The notes under the pieces were generated by a model. That model made no database searches. It was not told where the DNA came from and was given only the letters and a program-made list of their open reading frames with translations. The position numbers and the translations under genes were made by a program. DNA of 64,000 nucleotides from Priestia koreensis (GTDB lineage Bacteria > Bacillota > Bacilli > Bacillales > Bacillaceae_H), in assembly GCF_001274935.1 (NCBI RefSeq), contig NZ_LILC01000037.1:248001-312000 (forward strand), given 5' to 3'. Below, in pieces: positions 16,508-24,869 of this stretch; position 1 is the stretch's first letter, and every line of letters begins with the position of its first letter.

Positions 16508-19500
16508 TTACATATTGCGACGATACTGTCCGCCTACTTCATATAAAGCACGTGTAATTTGACCAAGGCTTGCTACCTTTACCGTCTCCATTAGCTCCGC
16601 AAAAATATTGTGATTTAGACGAGCAGCTTCTTTTAATCGTTGAAGAGAACGTTCAGTCTTCTCCTCATGTGCTTTATGGAACAGATGAAGCTGATCAATT
16701 TGATACTGCTTTTCTTCGTTAGACGCACGCGCAATCTGAATTTCATTCATTTCTTCAGCAGAAGGTGGATTTGGATTCATGTACGTATTAACACCGATAA
16801 TTGGAAGTTCACCTGTATGTTTTTTCATCTCATAATCCATTGATTCATCTTGAATTTTTCCACGCTGATACTGCATTTCCATCGAACCTAATACACCGCC
16901 ACGGTCATTCATTCTTTCAAACTCTTGAAGTACTGCTTCTTCTACTAAATCCGTTAATTCCTCGATAATGAATGATCCTTGAAGTGGATTTTCGTTCTTT
17001 GTTAGACCATGCTCTTTCGTAATGATTAGCTGAATCGCCATTGCACGTCGAACAGATTCTTCAGTCGGTGTCGTAATGGCCTCATCATACGCATTTGTAT
17101 GAAGCGAATTACAGTTATCATGAAGTGCCATTAACGCTTGAAGCGTTGTACGAATATCATTAAAATCAATTTCTTGCGCGTGAAGAGAGCGCCCAGACGT
17201 TTGAACATGATATTTCAGCTTTTGGCTACGTTCGTTTGCTCCGTACTTGTTTTTCATGACTACTGCCCAGATCCGTCTCGCCACACGTCCGATTACCGTG
17301 TACTCAGAATCTAGCCCATTACTGAAGAAGAATGAAAGATTCGGTGCAAAATCATCGATGTTCATGCCACGACTTAAATAATATTCAACATACGTAAACC
17401 CATTCGCTAACGTAAAGGCAAGCTGGGAAATAGGGTTTGCGCCTGCTTCTGCAATATGATAGCCAGAAATGGATACAGAGTAATAGTTGCGTACTTTATT
17501 GTCAATAAAGTACTCCTGAATATCGCCCATCATTTTAAGCGCAAATTCCGTAGAGAAAATGCACGTATTTTGCCCCTGATCTTCTTTTAAAATATCTGCT
17601 TGAACCGTTCCCCTTACAACGTTCAATGTTTGAGAACGAACTTCATGATACTCTTCAGGTGTTAAAATGCGGCCTAACTCCTCTTCCTTCTTCACCACTT
17701 GCTGATCGATTGCCGTATTCATGAACATGGCTAAAATAATCGGAGCTGGTCCGTTGATCGTCATTGATACAGATGTGGACGGATGGCAGAGATCAAATCC
17801 GCTGTAGAGCTTTTTCATGTCATCAAGCGTACACACACTTACACCACTTTCGCCAATCTTACCGAAAATATCTGGGCGAACAGCAGGATCTTCTCCGTAT
17901 AACGTAACTGAGTCAAAGGCTGTACTTAATCGTTTTGCATCATCATCTTTTGATAAATAATGGAAGCGACGATTTGTTCTCTCAGGCGTTCCTTCCCCGG
18001 CAAACTGGCGCTTCGGATCTTCGCCTTCACGCTTAAATGGGAATACCCCAGCCGTGTAAGGGAACGATCCTGGTACGTTTTCTTTATATACCCACCTTAA
18101 AATTTCACCGTAATCTTTGAAAGGAGGAAGCGCCACTTTCGGTAGCAGTAGACCGGACAGCGTTCTCGTCTTAAGCTTCGTTACGATTTCTTTGTCACGA
18201 ACTTTTGTGACGAACTCCTCTTTTTCATACTGTGATTTTAGATCGTGCCAGCCCTTTAAAATTTTCGCAGAAGCTGGCGTGAGCTTCTCTTGATACCCTT
18301 CTTTTACTTCCTCAAGTGCTTCTACCACTGATGGCTGATCTTTGACTTCCTCAAGAGCGCCTTCAAGTTGGAAAAGTTTTCGTGCGGCATTTGCCTGCAC
18401 ATCCGCGTGCTCGTGATAGTGACGAACGGCATCCGATATTTCTCGCAAATAATGCTGACGGTTCGGCGGGATAATCATATTTTGTTTTTCCACTTTATCC
18501 GTACGTTGAAGAGCCGTCTGCCAATTTAAGTTCCACTTTTTATTCATTCGATCAATAATTTCAACGAACAGCGTATTAACACCCGCGTCATTAAATTGAC
18601 TTGCCATTGTTCCGTATACAGGCATTTCTTCAATGCCTTGTTCAAACAGCGTATGATTGCGCTGATACTGCTTTTGAACCTGTCTTTTTGCGTCCTCCGA
18701 GCCTTTTTTCTCAAACTTATTAATGACCACAAGATCCGCATAGTCGATCATCTCAATTTTCTCAAGCTGTGAAGGTGCACCGAATTCACTCGTCATTACG
18801 TATAAAGCCATATCACACACATCTTTAATTTGAGCATCCGCCTGACCAATTCCACTCGTTTCAACGACCACGATATCAAAGCCTGCTGCTTTGACAATCG
18901 AAATCACATCCTGAATCGCAACAGATAACTCATTTCCTGAGCTTCTTGTCGCCAAGCTTCTCATATACACTCTAGAAGTTGAGACAGCATTCATGCGAAT
19001 ACGATCTCCAAGAAGTGCCCCACCTGTTTTTTGCTTCGTTGGGTCAATCGAAATAATCGCCACGTTCAGTCCATCTACATCGTATAAGAAGCGACGCAAT
19101 AACTCATCTGTCAGTGAGCTTTTACCTGCTCCCCCTGTTCCTGTAATACCGATAACAGGAACGCTGTTCTTTTGATCGCGGGCTTTTTCTTTAATTTGTT
19201 CAAGACCAACCGCAAGCTCTTCCGTACTAGCATGTTGATTTTCAGCTAACGTAATAAGCTTTGCGATATCGCGGTGACTAGCCGGTGTTAAGCTATTCAG
19301 GTCCTGCGGCATATCCGTTAACGTTGAAAAGTTACACTCTTCAATCATTCGATCAATCATACCTTGAAGGCCTAGCTGCCTGCCGTCTTCAGGTGAAAAA
19401 ATTCGCGCAATCCCATAACGATGAAGCTCATCAATCTCTTTTGGAATGATAACCCCACCGCCACCTCCGTAAATGCGAATATGAGGCGCTCCTTTTTCTT

Positions 19501-19753
19501 GTAAAAGGTCATGCATATATTTAAAGAATTCTACGTGTCCGCCTTGATAAGATGAAATCGCAATTCCTTGTACATCCTCTTGAATCGCTGCATTTACGAT
19601 ATCTTCAACGGAGCGGTTATGACCGAGATGAATAACCTCGGCACCACTCGCTTGAAGGATTCGGCGCATAATATTAATTGATGCATCATGTCCATCAAAC
19701 AGACTAGAAGCAGTAACAAAACGTATCGGTTGTTTTAGCGTTGCATTACTCAA
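16508..19753 (-). CDS. icmF: Fused isobutyryl-CoA mutase IcmF
   Basis: Adenosylcobalamin-dependent enzyme that interconverts isobutyryl-CoA and n-butyryl-CoA, with its own G-protein chaperone built in. Order of domains in 1081 residues: B12-binding Rossmann domain with DGHDAS (20-25), MeaI-like GTPase with P-loop GTGGAGKS (205-212) and NKFEKKGSEDAK, a linker, and the mutase TIM barrel (from about 560) with HYLSKDDDAKRL, TLYGEDP and SISGYHIAEAGANP. The start is TTG with AGGGGGG seven bases upstream. It closes an acyl-CoA dehydrogenase/thiolase operon, which suggests a role in branched-chain acyl-CoA or fatty acid breakdown. Confidence 0.95.
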   Translation of the reverse strand: MSNATLKQPIRFVTASSLFDGHDASINIMRRILQASGAEVIHLGHNRSVEDIVNAAIQEDVQGIAISSYQGGHVEFFKYMHDLLQEKGAPHIRIYGGGGGVIIPKEIDELHRYGIARIFSPEDGRQLGLQGMIDRMIEECNFSTLTDMPQDLNSLTPASHRDIAKLITLAENQHASTEELAVGLEQIKEKARDQKNSVPVIGITGTGGAGKSSLTDELLRRFLYDVDGLNVAIISIDPTKQKTGGALLGDRIRMNAVSTSRVYMRSLATRSSGNELSVAIQDVISIVKAAGFDIVVVETSGIGQADAQIKDVCDMALYVMTSEFGAPSQLEKIEMIDYADLVVINKFEKKGSEDAKRQVQKQYQRNHTLFEQGIEEMPVYGTMASQFNDAGVNTLFVEIIDRMNKKWNLNWQTALQRTDKVEKQNMIIPPNRQHYLREISDAVRHYHEHADVQANAARKLFQLEGALEEVKDQPSVVEALEEVKEGYQEKLTPASAKILKGWHDLKSQYEKEEFVTKVRDKEIVTKLKTRTLSGLLLPKVALPPFKDYGEILRWVYKENVPGSFPYTAGVFPFKREGEDPKRQFAGEGTPERTNRRFHYLSKDDDAKRLSTAFDSVTLYGEDPAVRPDIFGKIGESGVSVCTLDDMKKLYSGFDLCHPSTSVSMTINGPAPIILAMFMNTAIDQQVVKKEEELGRILTPEEYHEVRSQTLNVVRGTVQADILKEDQGQNTCIFSTEFALKMMGDIQEYFIDNKVRNYYSVSISGYHIAEAGANPISQLAFTLANGFTYVEYYLSRGMNIDDFAPNLSFFFSNGLDSEYTVIGRVARRIWAVVMKNKYGANERSQKLKYHVQTSGRSLHAQEIDFNDIRTTLQALMALHDNCNSLHTNAYDEAITTPTEESVRRAMAIQLIITKEHGLTKNENPLQGSFIIEELTDLVEEAVLQEFERMNDRGGVLGSMEMQYQRGKIQDESMDYEMKKHTGELPIIGVNTYMNPNPPSAEEMNEIQIARASNEEKQYQIDQLHLFHKAHEEKTERSLQRLKEAARLNHNIFAELMETVKVASLGQITRALYEVGGQYRRNM

Positions 19754-19766
19754 CGAGATGCCCCCC

Positions 19767-20402
19767 TTAAATTTGACGTTCGATTGAAAAACCTTGCAGT
19801 AAAAACTTCGTTTGCATAGTCGTATATTCTTCTAGTGAATACAACTTTTGCAGACTCCACCTTCTAAATGCCCACATCTGACCTTGGACAAAAATATGGT
19901 GTGCCAACAGCTCAACTTCTTTTTCTTCCAAGTCCATGTATCCGTTTTTAACGCATCCTGCAATAATCTCTTCAAAAATCGTGACCATTTCGACTTCTTT
20001 TTTTAATACGTAAGGTAAGGCATCCTTTGATAAGGACTTAACCTCCTGATACATGACAAGTACTTCGTCCTGCATTTCATCCACAACTTTAAAATAGTTT
20101 TCAATTGCTTGCTTCAAGTTGTCGATGGAATAATTCTCTTTGCAGATCACTTTTTCTAAACGACCTCTTACTTGATCATAAATACTGTCACATACTAAAT
20201 ACAAAACGTCTTCTTTTGTTTTAATATATTCGTACAGAGTTCCAATGCTGAACCCCGATGATTTCGCAATTTCTCGTGTAGTGGTGCGGTGGAAGCCTTT
20301 CTTCTTAATAAGGGTCACAGCTCCCTTAACCATTTGGTCACGCCTTTTTTCAATAAGACGCTGATCCTTCACAGATGCATGTACTTCTCGTTTCCTTGTC
20401 AT
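19767..20402 (-). CDS. TetR/AcrR family transcriptional regulator
   Basis: A 211-residue repressor-type protein. The helix-turn-helix lies at residues 25-65 (GAVTLIKKKGFHRTTTREIAKSSGFSIGTLYEYIKTKEDVLY); the all-helical C-terminal ligand-binding domain follows. It is encoded inside the acyl-CoA operon, 13 bases before icmF and 14 bases after acdA, so it probably senses an acyl-CoA or related metabolite and controls this operon. Its target site is not proven; the palindrome in the fadF promoter is a candidate. Not the B. subtilis FadR gene by location. Confidence 0.88.
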   Translation of the reverse strand: MTRKREVHASVKDQRLIEKRRDQMVKGAVTLIKKKGFHRTTTREIAKSSGFSIGTLYEYIKTKEDVLYLVCDSIYDQVRGRLEKVICKENYSIDNLKQAIENYFKVVDEMQDEVLVMYQEVKSLSKDALPYVLKKEVEMVTIFEEIIAGCVKNGYMDLEEKEVELLAHHIFVQGQMWAFRRWSLQKLYSLEEYTTMQTKFLLQGFSIERQI

Positions 20403-20416
20403 AATTCATCTCCTAG

Positions 20417-21556
20417 TTATTTAGTTAAGTAGCGTGAAATAACTAAGCGCTGGATCTCTTGAGTGCCTTCATAGATTTGAGTAATTTTTGCATCACGCAT
20501 AAAACGCTCTACCGGATAGTCTTTTGTATATCCATAACCACCAAATACCTGAACCGCTTCTGTTGTCACTTTCATTGCTGCATCTCCAGCAAAAAGCTTC
20601 GACATTGCTGATTCTTTTCCATACGGTAAGCCTTCTGATTCAAGCCATGCTGCTTGATAGGTTAATAGACGCGCTGCTTCAACTTGTGTCGCCATATCAG
20701 CTAATTTAAAGCCGATTCCTTGCTGAAGTGCGATTGGCTTTCCAAATTGTTCGCGCTCTTTCGCATAGGCAACAGCCGCATCTAATGCTCCTTGTGCAAT
20801 CCCAACAGCCTGTGCAGCGATTCCGTTTCGACCTCCGTCTAGCGTCATCATTGCAATTTTAAAGCCGTCACCTTCTTCACCTAACATGTTTTCCTTTGGC
20901 ACACGGCATTCTTCAAAAACAATCTCTGTTGTCGGTGAGGAACGAATTCCGAGCTTGCTTTCTTTTTTTCCAACTGAAAAACCTGGCATATCTTTTTCAA
21001 CGATAAAGGCACTCGTACCGCGCTGCTTTTGATTTGGATCCGTTAAAGCAAACACAACGTAAAAATCCGCAATGCCACCGTTCGTAATAAAGATTTTTGA
21101 TCCGTCTAAAATGTAGTCGTCCCCGTCTTTTTTCGCCGTTGTTCTCATACCGCCCGCATCAGATCCAGATCCTGGCTCTGTTAACCCGTAACCGCCGATA
21201 CTTTTTCCTTGTGCCATTGGTTTTAAGTACTTTTGTTTTTGCTCTTCGTTACCAAACTTGTAAATTGGCCAACCTGCTAATGATGTGTGAGCAGAAAGCG
21301 TTACACTTGTTGATGCACATACTCTTGATAACTCCTCAACTGCGATACAATAAGCTAAGTAATCGCTTCCAATTCCACCGTACTCTTCAGGCCACGGAAT
21401 ACCTGTAAGTCCAAGGTCTGCCATTTTATCAAAGATTGCGCGATCAAAGCGCTCTTCTTCATCACGTTCTGCTGCTGTAGGTGCTACTTCATTTTTAGCA
21501 AAGTCACGAACCATTTTACGAATCATTTCATGCTCTTCAGATAGTTTAAAAAACAT
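20417..21556 (-). CDS. acdA: Short-chain acyl-CoA dehydrogenase AcdA
   Basis: FAD enzyme that introduces the alpha-beta double bond in acyl-CoA, the first step of a beta-oxidation turn. The 379 residues carry both family signatures: GLTEPGSGSDAGGM (near 130) and QVFGGYGYTKDYPVERFMRDAKI (near 340), plus the catalytic Glu in QIYEGTQEIQR. It closely resembles B. subtilis AcdA, which also belongs to a fadF-acdA-rpoE transcript. It follows a second, different acyl-CoA dehydrogenase by 20 bases. Confidence 0.94.
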   Translation of the reverse strand: MFFKLSEEHEMIRKMVRDFAKNEVAPTAAERDEEERFDRAIFDKMADLGLTGIPWPEEYGGIGSDYLAYCIAVEELSRVCASTSVTLSAHTSLAGWPIYKFGNEEQKQKYLKPMAQGKSIGGYGLTEPGSGSDAGGMRTTAKKDGDDYILDGSKIFITNGGIADFYVVFALTDPNQKQRGTSAFIVEKDMPGFSVGKKESKLGIRSSPTTEIVFEECRVPKENMLGEEGDGFKIAMMTLDGGRNGIAAQAVGIAQGALDAAVAYAKEREQFGKPIALQQGIGFKLADMATQVEAARLLTYQAAWLESEGLPYGKESAMSKLFAGDAAMKVTTEAVQVFGGYGYTKDYPVERFMRDAKITQIYEGTQEIQRLVISRYLTK

Positions 21557-21576
21557 TTCTCCCAGCTCCCCTTTGT

Positions 21577-22707
21577 TTATAAATGCTTGCTGATGACGAT
21601 ACGTTGAATTTCACTCGTTCCTTCATAAATCTCACAAACCTTTGCATCTCTGAAATATCGCTCTACGGGGTATTCTTTTGTATACCCGTATCCTCCGAAC
21701 ACTTGAATCGCCTCTGTAGACACATTCATCGCTGTTGTAGAAGCAAATAATTTTGCCATCGATGCTTGTTTCCCACACGGAAGACCATTGGCACGAAGAT
21801 AAGCAGCCTGATAGACAAGAAGCTTTGCTGCTTCTACCTGTGTCGCCATATCAGCTAATTTAAACCCAACGCCCTGTTGACGGACGATTGGTTTTCCAAA
21901 CTGAACACGCGTATTGGCATAATCCGTTGCCGCTTCAAGAGCAGCTTCGGCAATACCTAGTGATTGGGCGGCAATCCCTATACGGCCGACATCCAAGTTT
22001 GCCATAGCAATGGTAAAACCTTCGCCTTCTTTTCCAAGTAGATTCTCTTCAGGCACTCTCATTTGATCAAAATGAAGCTGTACCGTTCTAGATCCGTTCA
22101 ACCCCATTTTGTGTTCATCTTTTCCAACGATAAATCCGGGCATCGATTTTTCAACGATAAAAGCTGAGATTCCTCTTGTGCCTTTATCTGCATCTGTCTT
22201 AGCAAACACGATATACGTATCCGCCTCTCCGCCGTTTGTAATAAACATTTTAGAGCCATTCAGGATATATTCGTTCCCTTTCTTTTCTGCTCGTGTTTTT
22301 AACCCCGCAGCATCTGACCCAGCCTGTGGCTCTGTAATACAAAAAGCACCTAGATAGTTGCCTGAAGCGAGCTTTGGAATGTAGCGCTGTTTTTGTTCTT
22401 CCGTTCCAAAATATAAGATCGGATTGGTTCCGACAGATGTATGAACAGATAAAATAACACCGAGTGTCGCACTCACTTTTGATAATTCATGTATCGCTAA
22501 AATATAGCTGATAAAATCCAGTCCTGCCCCGCCATATTCGTCTGGAATCGGAATTCCCATTAATCCTAGCTCACCCATCTTTGCTAAGATTTCAGATGGA
22601 AACTCTCCTTGTTCCATCCTCGTAATAAAAGGCTCTACTTCCTTTTGAGAAAAGTCTCTGATCATTTTTTGTAGCATTTTTTGTTCAGCCGTGAAAGTTA
22701 AGCTCAT
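21577..22707 (-). CDS. Acyl-CoA dehydrogenase, MmgC-like
   Basis: A second 376-residue flavin acyl-CoA dehydrogenase. Signatures are CITEPQAGSDAAGLKT (near 130) and QVFGGYGYTKEYPVERYFRDAKVCEIYEGTSEIQR. The stretch from ILAIHELSKVSATLGVILSVHTSVGTNPILYFG is nearer to MmgC of the B. subtilis mother-cell metabolic operon than to AcdA. With two paralogues in one operon, different chain length or branched substrates are likely. AAGGGGGAG precedes the ATG; 11 bases separate it from the upstream gene. Confidence 0.92.
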   Translation of the reverse strand: MSLTFTAEQKMLQKMIRDFSQKEVEPFITRMEQGEFPSEILAKMGELGLMGIPIPDEYGGAGLDFISYILAIHELSKVSATLGVILSVHTSVGTNPILYFGTEEQKQRYIPKLASGNYLGAFCITEPQAGSDAAGLKTRAEKKGNEYILNGSKMFITNGGEADTYIVFAKTDADKGTRGISAFIVEKSMPGFIVGKDEHKMGLNGSRTVQLHFDQMRVPEENLLGKEGEGFTIAMANLDVGRIGIAAQSLGIAEAALEAATDYANTRVQFGKPIVRQQGVGFKLADMATQVEAAKLLVYQAAYLRANGLPCGKQASMAKLFASTTAMNVSTEAIQVFGGYGYTKEYPVERYFRDAKVCEIYEGTSEIQRIVISKHL

Positions 22708-22718
22708 CGTGCTCCCCC

Positions 22719-23570
22719 TTATGAGTACGTATAGAAGCCTCTACCTGTCTTCTTGCCAAGCCATCCTGCTTTTACATATTTTCTAAGAAGCGGACACGGA
22801 CGATATTTGTCATCCCCAAACCCTTCATGCAACGTTTCCATAATGTATAAACACGTATCTAGTCCGATAAAATCAGCTAGTGTAAGAGGTCCCATTGGAT
22901 GATTCATGCCAAGCTTCATTACTTCATCAATGGCTTCTTTTGTCGCAATTCCTTCGTAAAGCGTAAAAATGGCTTCGTTGATCATTGGCATTAAAATACG
23001 GTTGGAGACGAAACCTGGGAAATCGTTCACTTCGACCGGTACTTTATTTAGAGTTTTTACGACCTCATGAACTGCATCATACGTCTCTTGAGAAGTTGCT
23101 AAGCCGCGAATGATCTCCACAAGCTTCATCACAGGAACTGGATTCATAAAGTGCATTCCGATCAAGCGCTCGGTCGATTTTGTCACTGCGGCAATCTCCG
23201 TGATTGGCAATGATGACGTGTTCGTTGCCAAAATTGCGTCCTCTTTCGCAATAACATCTAATCGTGCGAAAATGCTTTTCTTTACTTCCATGTTTTCAAC
23301 CGCTGCTTCAATGATCAGATCCGCGCGCTCTGCTTCTTGTAAATTTGTTGTGAGCGTAAAACGGTCCACGATATTATGTAGCTCCTCAGAAGAGAGCTTT
23401 CCTTTATCGACTTGTTTCTCAAGGTTACGCTGAATGCCTTTCATTCCTCGTTCAACAGCTTCTTGCGCAATATCATGTAAAATAACATCATACTCTGCCA
23501 TCGCAAATACTTGTGCAATACCAGACCCCATTTGTCCAGCACCCGTGATCATTACCGTTTGAATATTCAT
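22719..23570 (-). CDS. mmgB: 3-hydroxybutyryl-CoA dehydrogenase, MmgB-like
   Basis: NAD(P)-dependent oxidation of 3-hydroxyacyl-CoA to 3-ketoacyl-CoA. The 283-residue protein has the nucleotide-binding GAGQMGSGIAQVFA at the N terminus, the catalytic His in GMHFMNPVPVMKLVEII (near residue 138) and the Asn in EVNDFPGFVSNRI. The C-terminal helical dimerisation domain includes GPLTLADFIGLD. It lies between the thiolase and an acyl-CoA dehydrogenase in one tight operon, in the same relative order (A-B-C) as mmgABC. Confidence 0.94.
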   Translation of the reverse strand: MNIQTVMITGAGQMGSGIAQVFAMAEYDVILHDIAQEAVERGMKGIQRNLEKQVDKGKLSSEELHNIVDRFTLTTNLQEAERADLIIEAAVENMEVKKSIFARLDVIAKEDAILATNTSSLPITEIAAVTKSTERLIGMHFMNPVPVMKLVEIIRGLATSQETYDAVHEVVKTLNKVPVEVNDFPGFVSNRILMPMINEAIFTLYEGIATKEAIDEVMKLGMNHPMGPLTLADFIGLDTCLYIMETLHEGFGDDKYRPCPLLRKYVKAGWLGKKTGRGFYTYS

Positions 23571-23588
23571 CCCTATTCCCCCACTTTT

Positions 23589-24773
23589 TTAATGTACTTC
23601 GATCATAATGGCATCACCTTGGCCGCCACCACTACAGATAGATGCAACGCCGATTCCGCCACCGCGTCTTTTCAGTTCATGAATAAGTGAAACAATAATA
23701 CGTGCTCCGCTTGCGCCGATTGGATGTCCCATCGCAACCGCTCCGCCATTTACATTAATTTTTTCTTCGTCAATGTTGGATAGCTTTGCACTAATAAGAG
23801 CTACCGCCGCAAATGCCTCATTAATTTCAAACAGGTCAATATCATCTACGCTCTTACCCGTCTTTTCAAGCAGTTTGTTAATAACAAGACCCGGTGTTTT
23901 CGGGAAATCCTTCGGCTCTGTCGCCATTGATGTGTGACCTAAAATCGTTGCAAGTGGTGTTCGTCCTTCTTTTTGTGCACGTTCCTCGCTCATTAAGACA
24001 AGTGCTGCTGCTCCGTCATTAACACCTGGTGCATTCCCTGCTGTAATTGTTCCTGCTTGATCAAAAATTGGCTTTAAAGCAGAAAGGCGTTCAAAGGATG
24101 TATCTTTTCTCGGCGCCTCATCAGTTGAGACAACGAGTGGATCTCCTTTTCGCTGCGGAATAGACACAGGGACAATCTCTTCTCCCCAGCTACCATTTTC
24201 TTGGGCTTTAATTGCTCTCTCGTGGCTACGTAATGCCCAGCGATCCTGTTCCTCTCTTGAGATCTCCATCTCATCAGCTGACTGACTTCCGTATTCCCCC
24301 ATTGCCACACCTGTGAAGCTACATGTTAACCCGTCATGAGTCATTAAATCTTTTGCAAGTCCATCTCCCATACGGAAACCAAAGCGTGCTTTCGGAAGAA
24401 TGTAAGGAGCGTTACTCATCGATTCCATTCCACCAGCGACGATTACTTCCTCGTCTCCTGAACGAATAATTTGATCTGCGAGTGTGACGCTTCGCAATCC
24501 AGAAGCACACACTTTGTTAATGGTTTCTGTGCCAACCTCAAACGGTAAACCCGCATGATGAGCAGCCTGACGAGAAGGAATTTGTCCTTGTCCTCCTTGT
24601 AGCACGCTTCCCATAATGACTTGCTGTACATCTTTTCCTTCTAACTGCGCACGAGTAAGCGCTTCCTTAATTGATATGCCGCCTAACTCAGAAGCTTTTA
24701 ATGTACTTAGTGCTCCTCCCAATTTCCCTACAGGTGTACGTACGCCACTTAAAATCACTGTTTTAGTCATCAT
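23589..24773 (-). CDS. mmgA: Acetyl-CoA C-acetyltransferase (thiolase), MmgA-like
   Basis: Cleaves or forms acetoacetyl-CoA. The 394-residue protein has the nucleophilic Cys in INKVCASGLRSV (near residue 88), the His motif NGGAVAMGHPIGASGAR (near 350) and the second Cys in CSGGGQG near the C terminus, all intact. Two adjacent ATG codons (24773, 24770) follow AGGGGGAACT; either may be used. It is the first gene after fadF, separated by a 96-base gap with a hairpin. Confidence 0.94.
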   Translation of the reverse strand: MMTKTVILSGVRTPVGKLGGALSTLKASELGGISIKEALTRAQLEGKDVQQVIMGSVLQGGQGQIPSRQAAHHAGLPFEVGTETINKVCASGLRSVTLADQIIRSGDEEVIVAGGMESMSNAPYILPKARFGFRMGDGLAKDLMTHDGLTCSFTGVAMGEYGSQSADEMEISREEQDRWALRSHERAIKAQENGSWGEEIVPVSIPQRKGDPLVVSTDEAPRKDTSFERLSALKPIFDQAGTITAGNAPGVNDGAAALVLMSEERAQKEGRTPLATILGHTSMATEPKDFPKTPGLVINKLLEKTGKSVDDIDLFEINEAFAAVALISAKLSNIDEEKINVNGGAVAMGHPIGASGARIIVSLIHELKRRGGGIGVASICSGGGQGDAIMIEVH

Positions 24774-24807
24774 AGTTCCCCCTTGTTATGGTCATTGAAT
24801 GGCTAAT

Positions 24808-24857
24808 CGTGATGAAAGACTCAACATAAAATGCTTGTTGAGCCTCCATCACTTTTA
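24808..24857 (-). other. Hairpin between fadF and the thiolase gene
   Basis: GACTCAACA (24817-24825) and TGTTGAGCC (24834-24842) pair, with GTGATG/CATCAC arms outside them. There is no T tract, so a partial terminator or an mRNA-stability element between fadF and the mmg-type genes is more likely than a full stop. Confidence 0.4.
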
Positions 24858-24869
24858 CCGTCTACTATT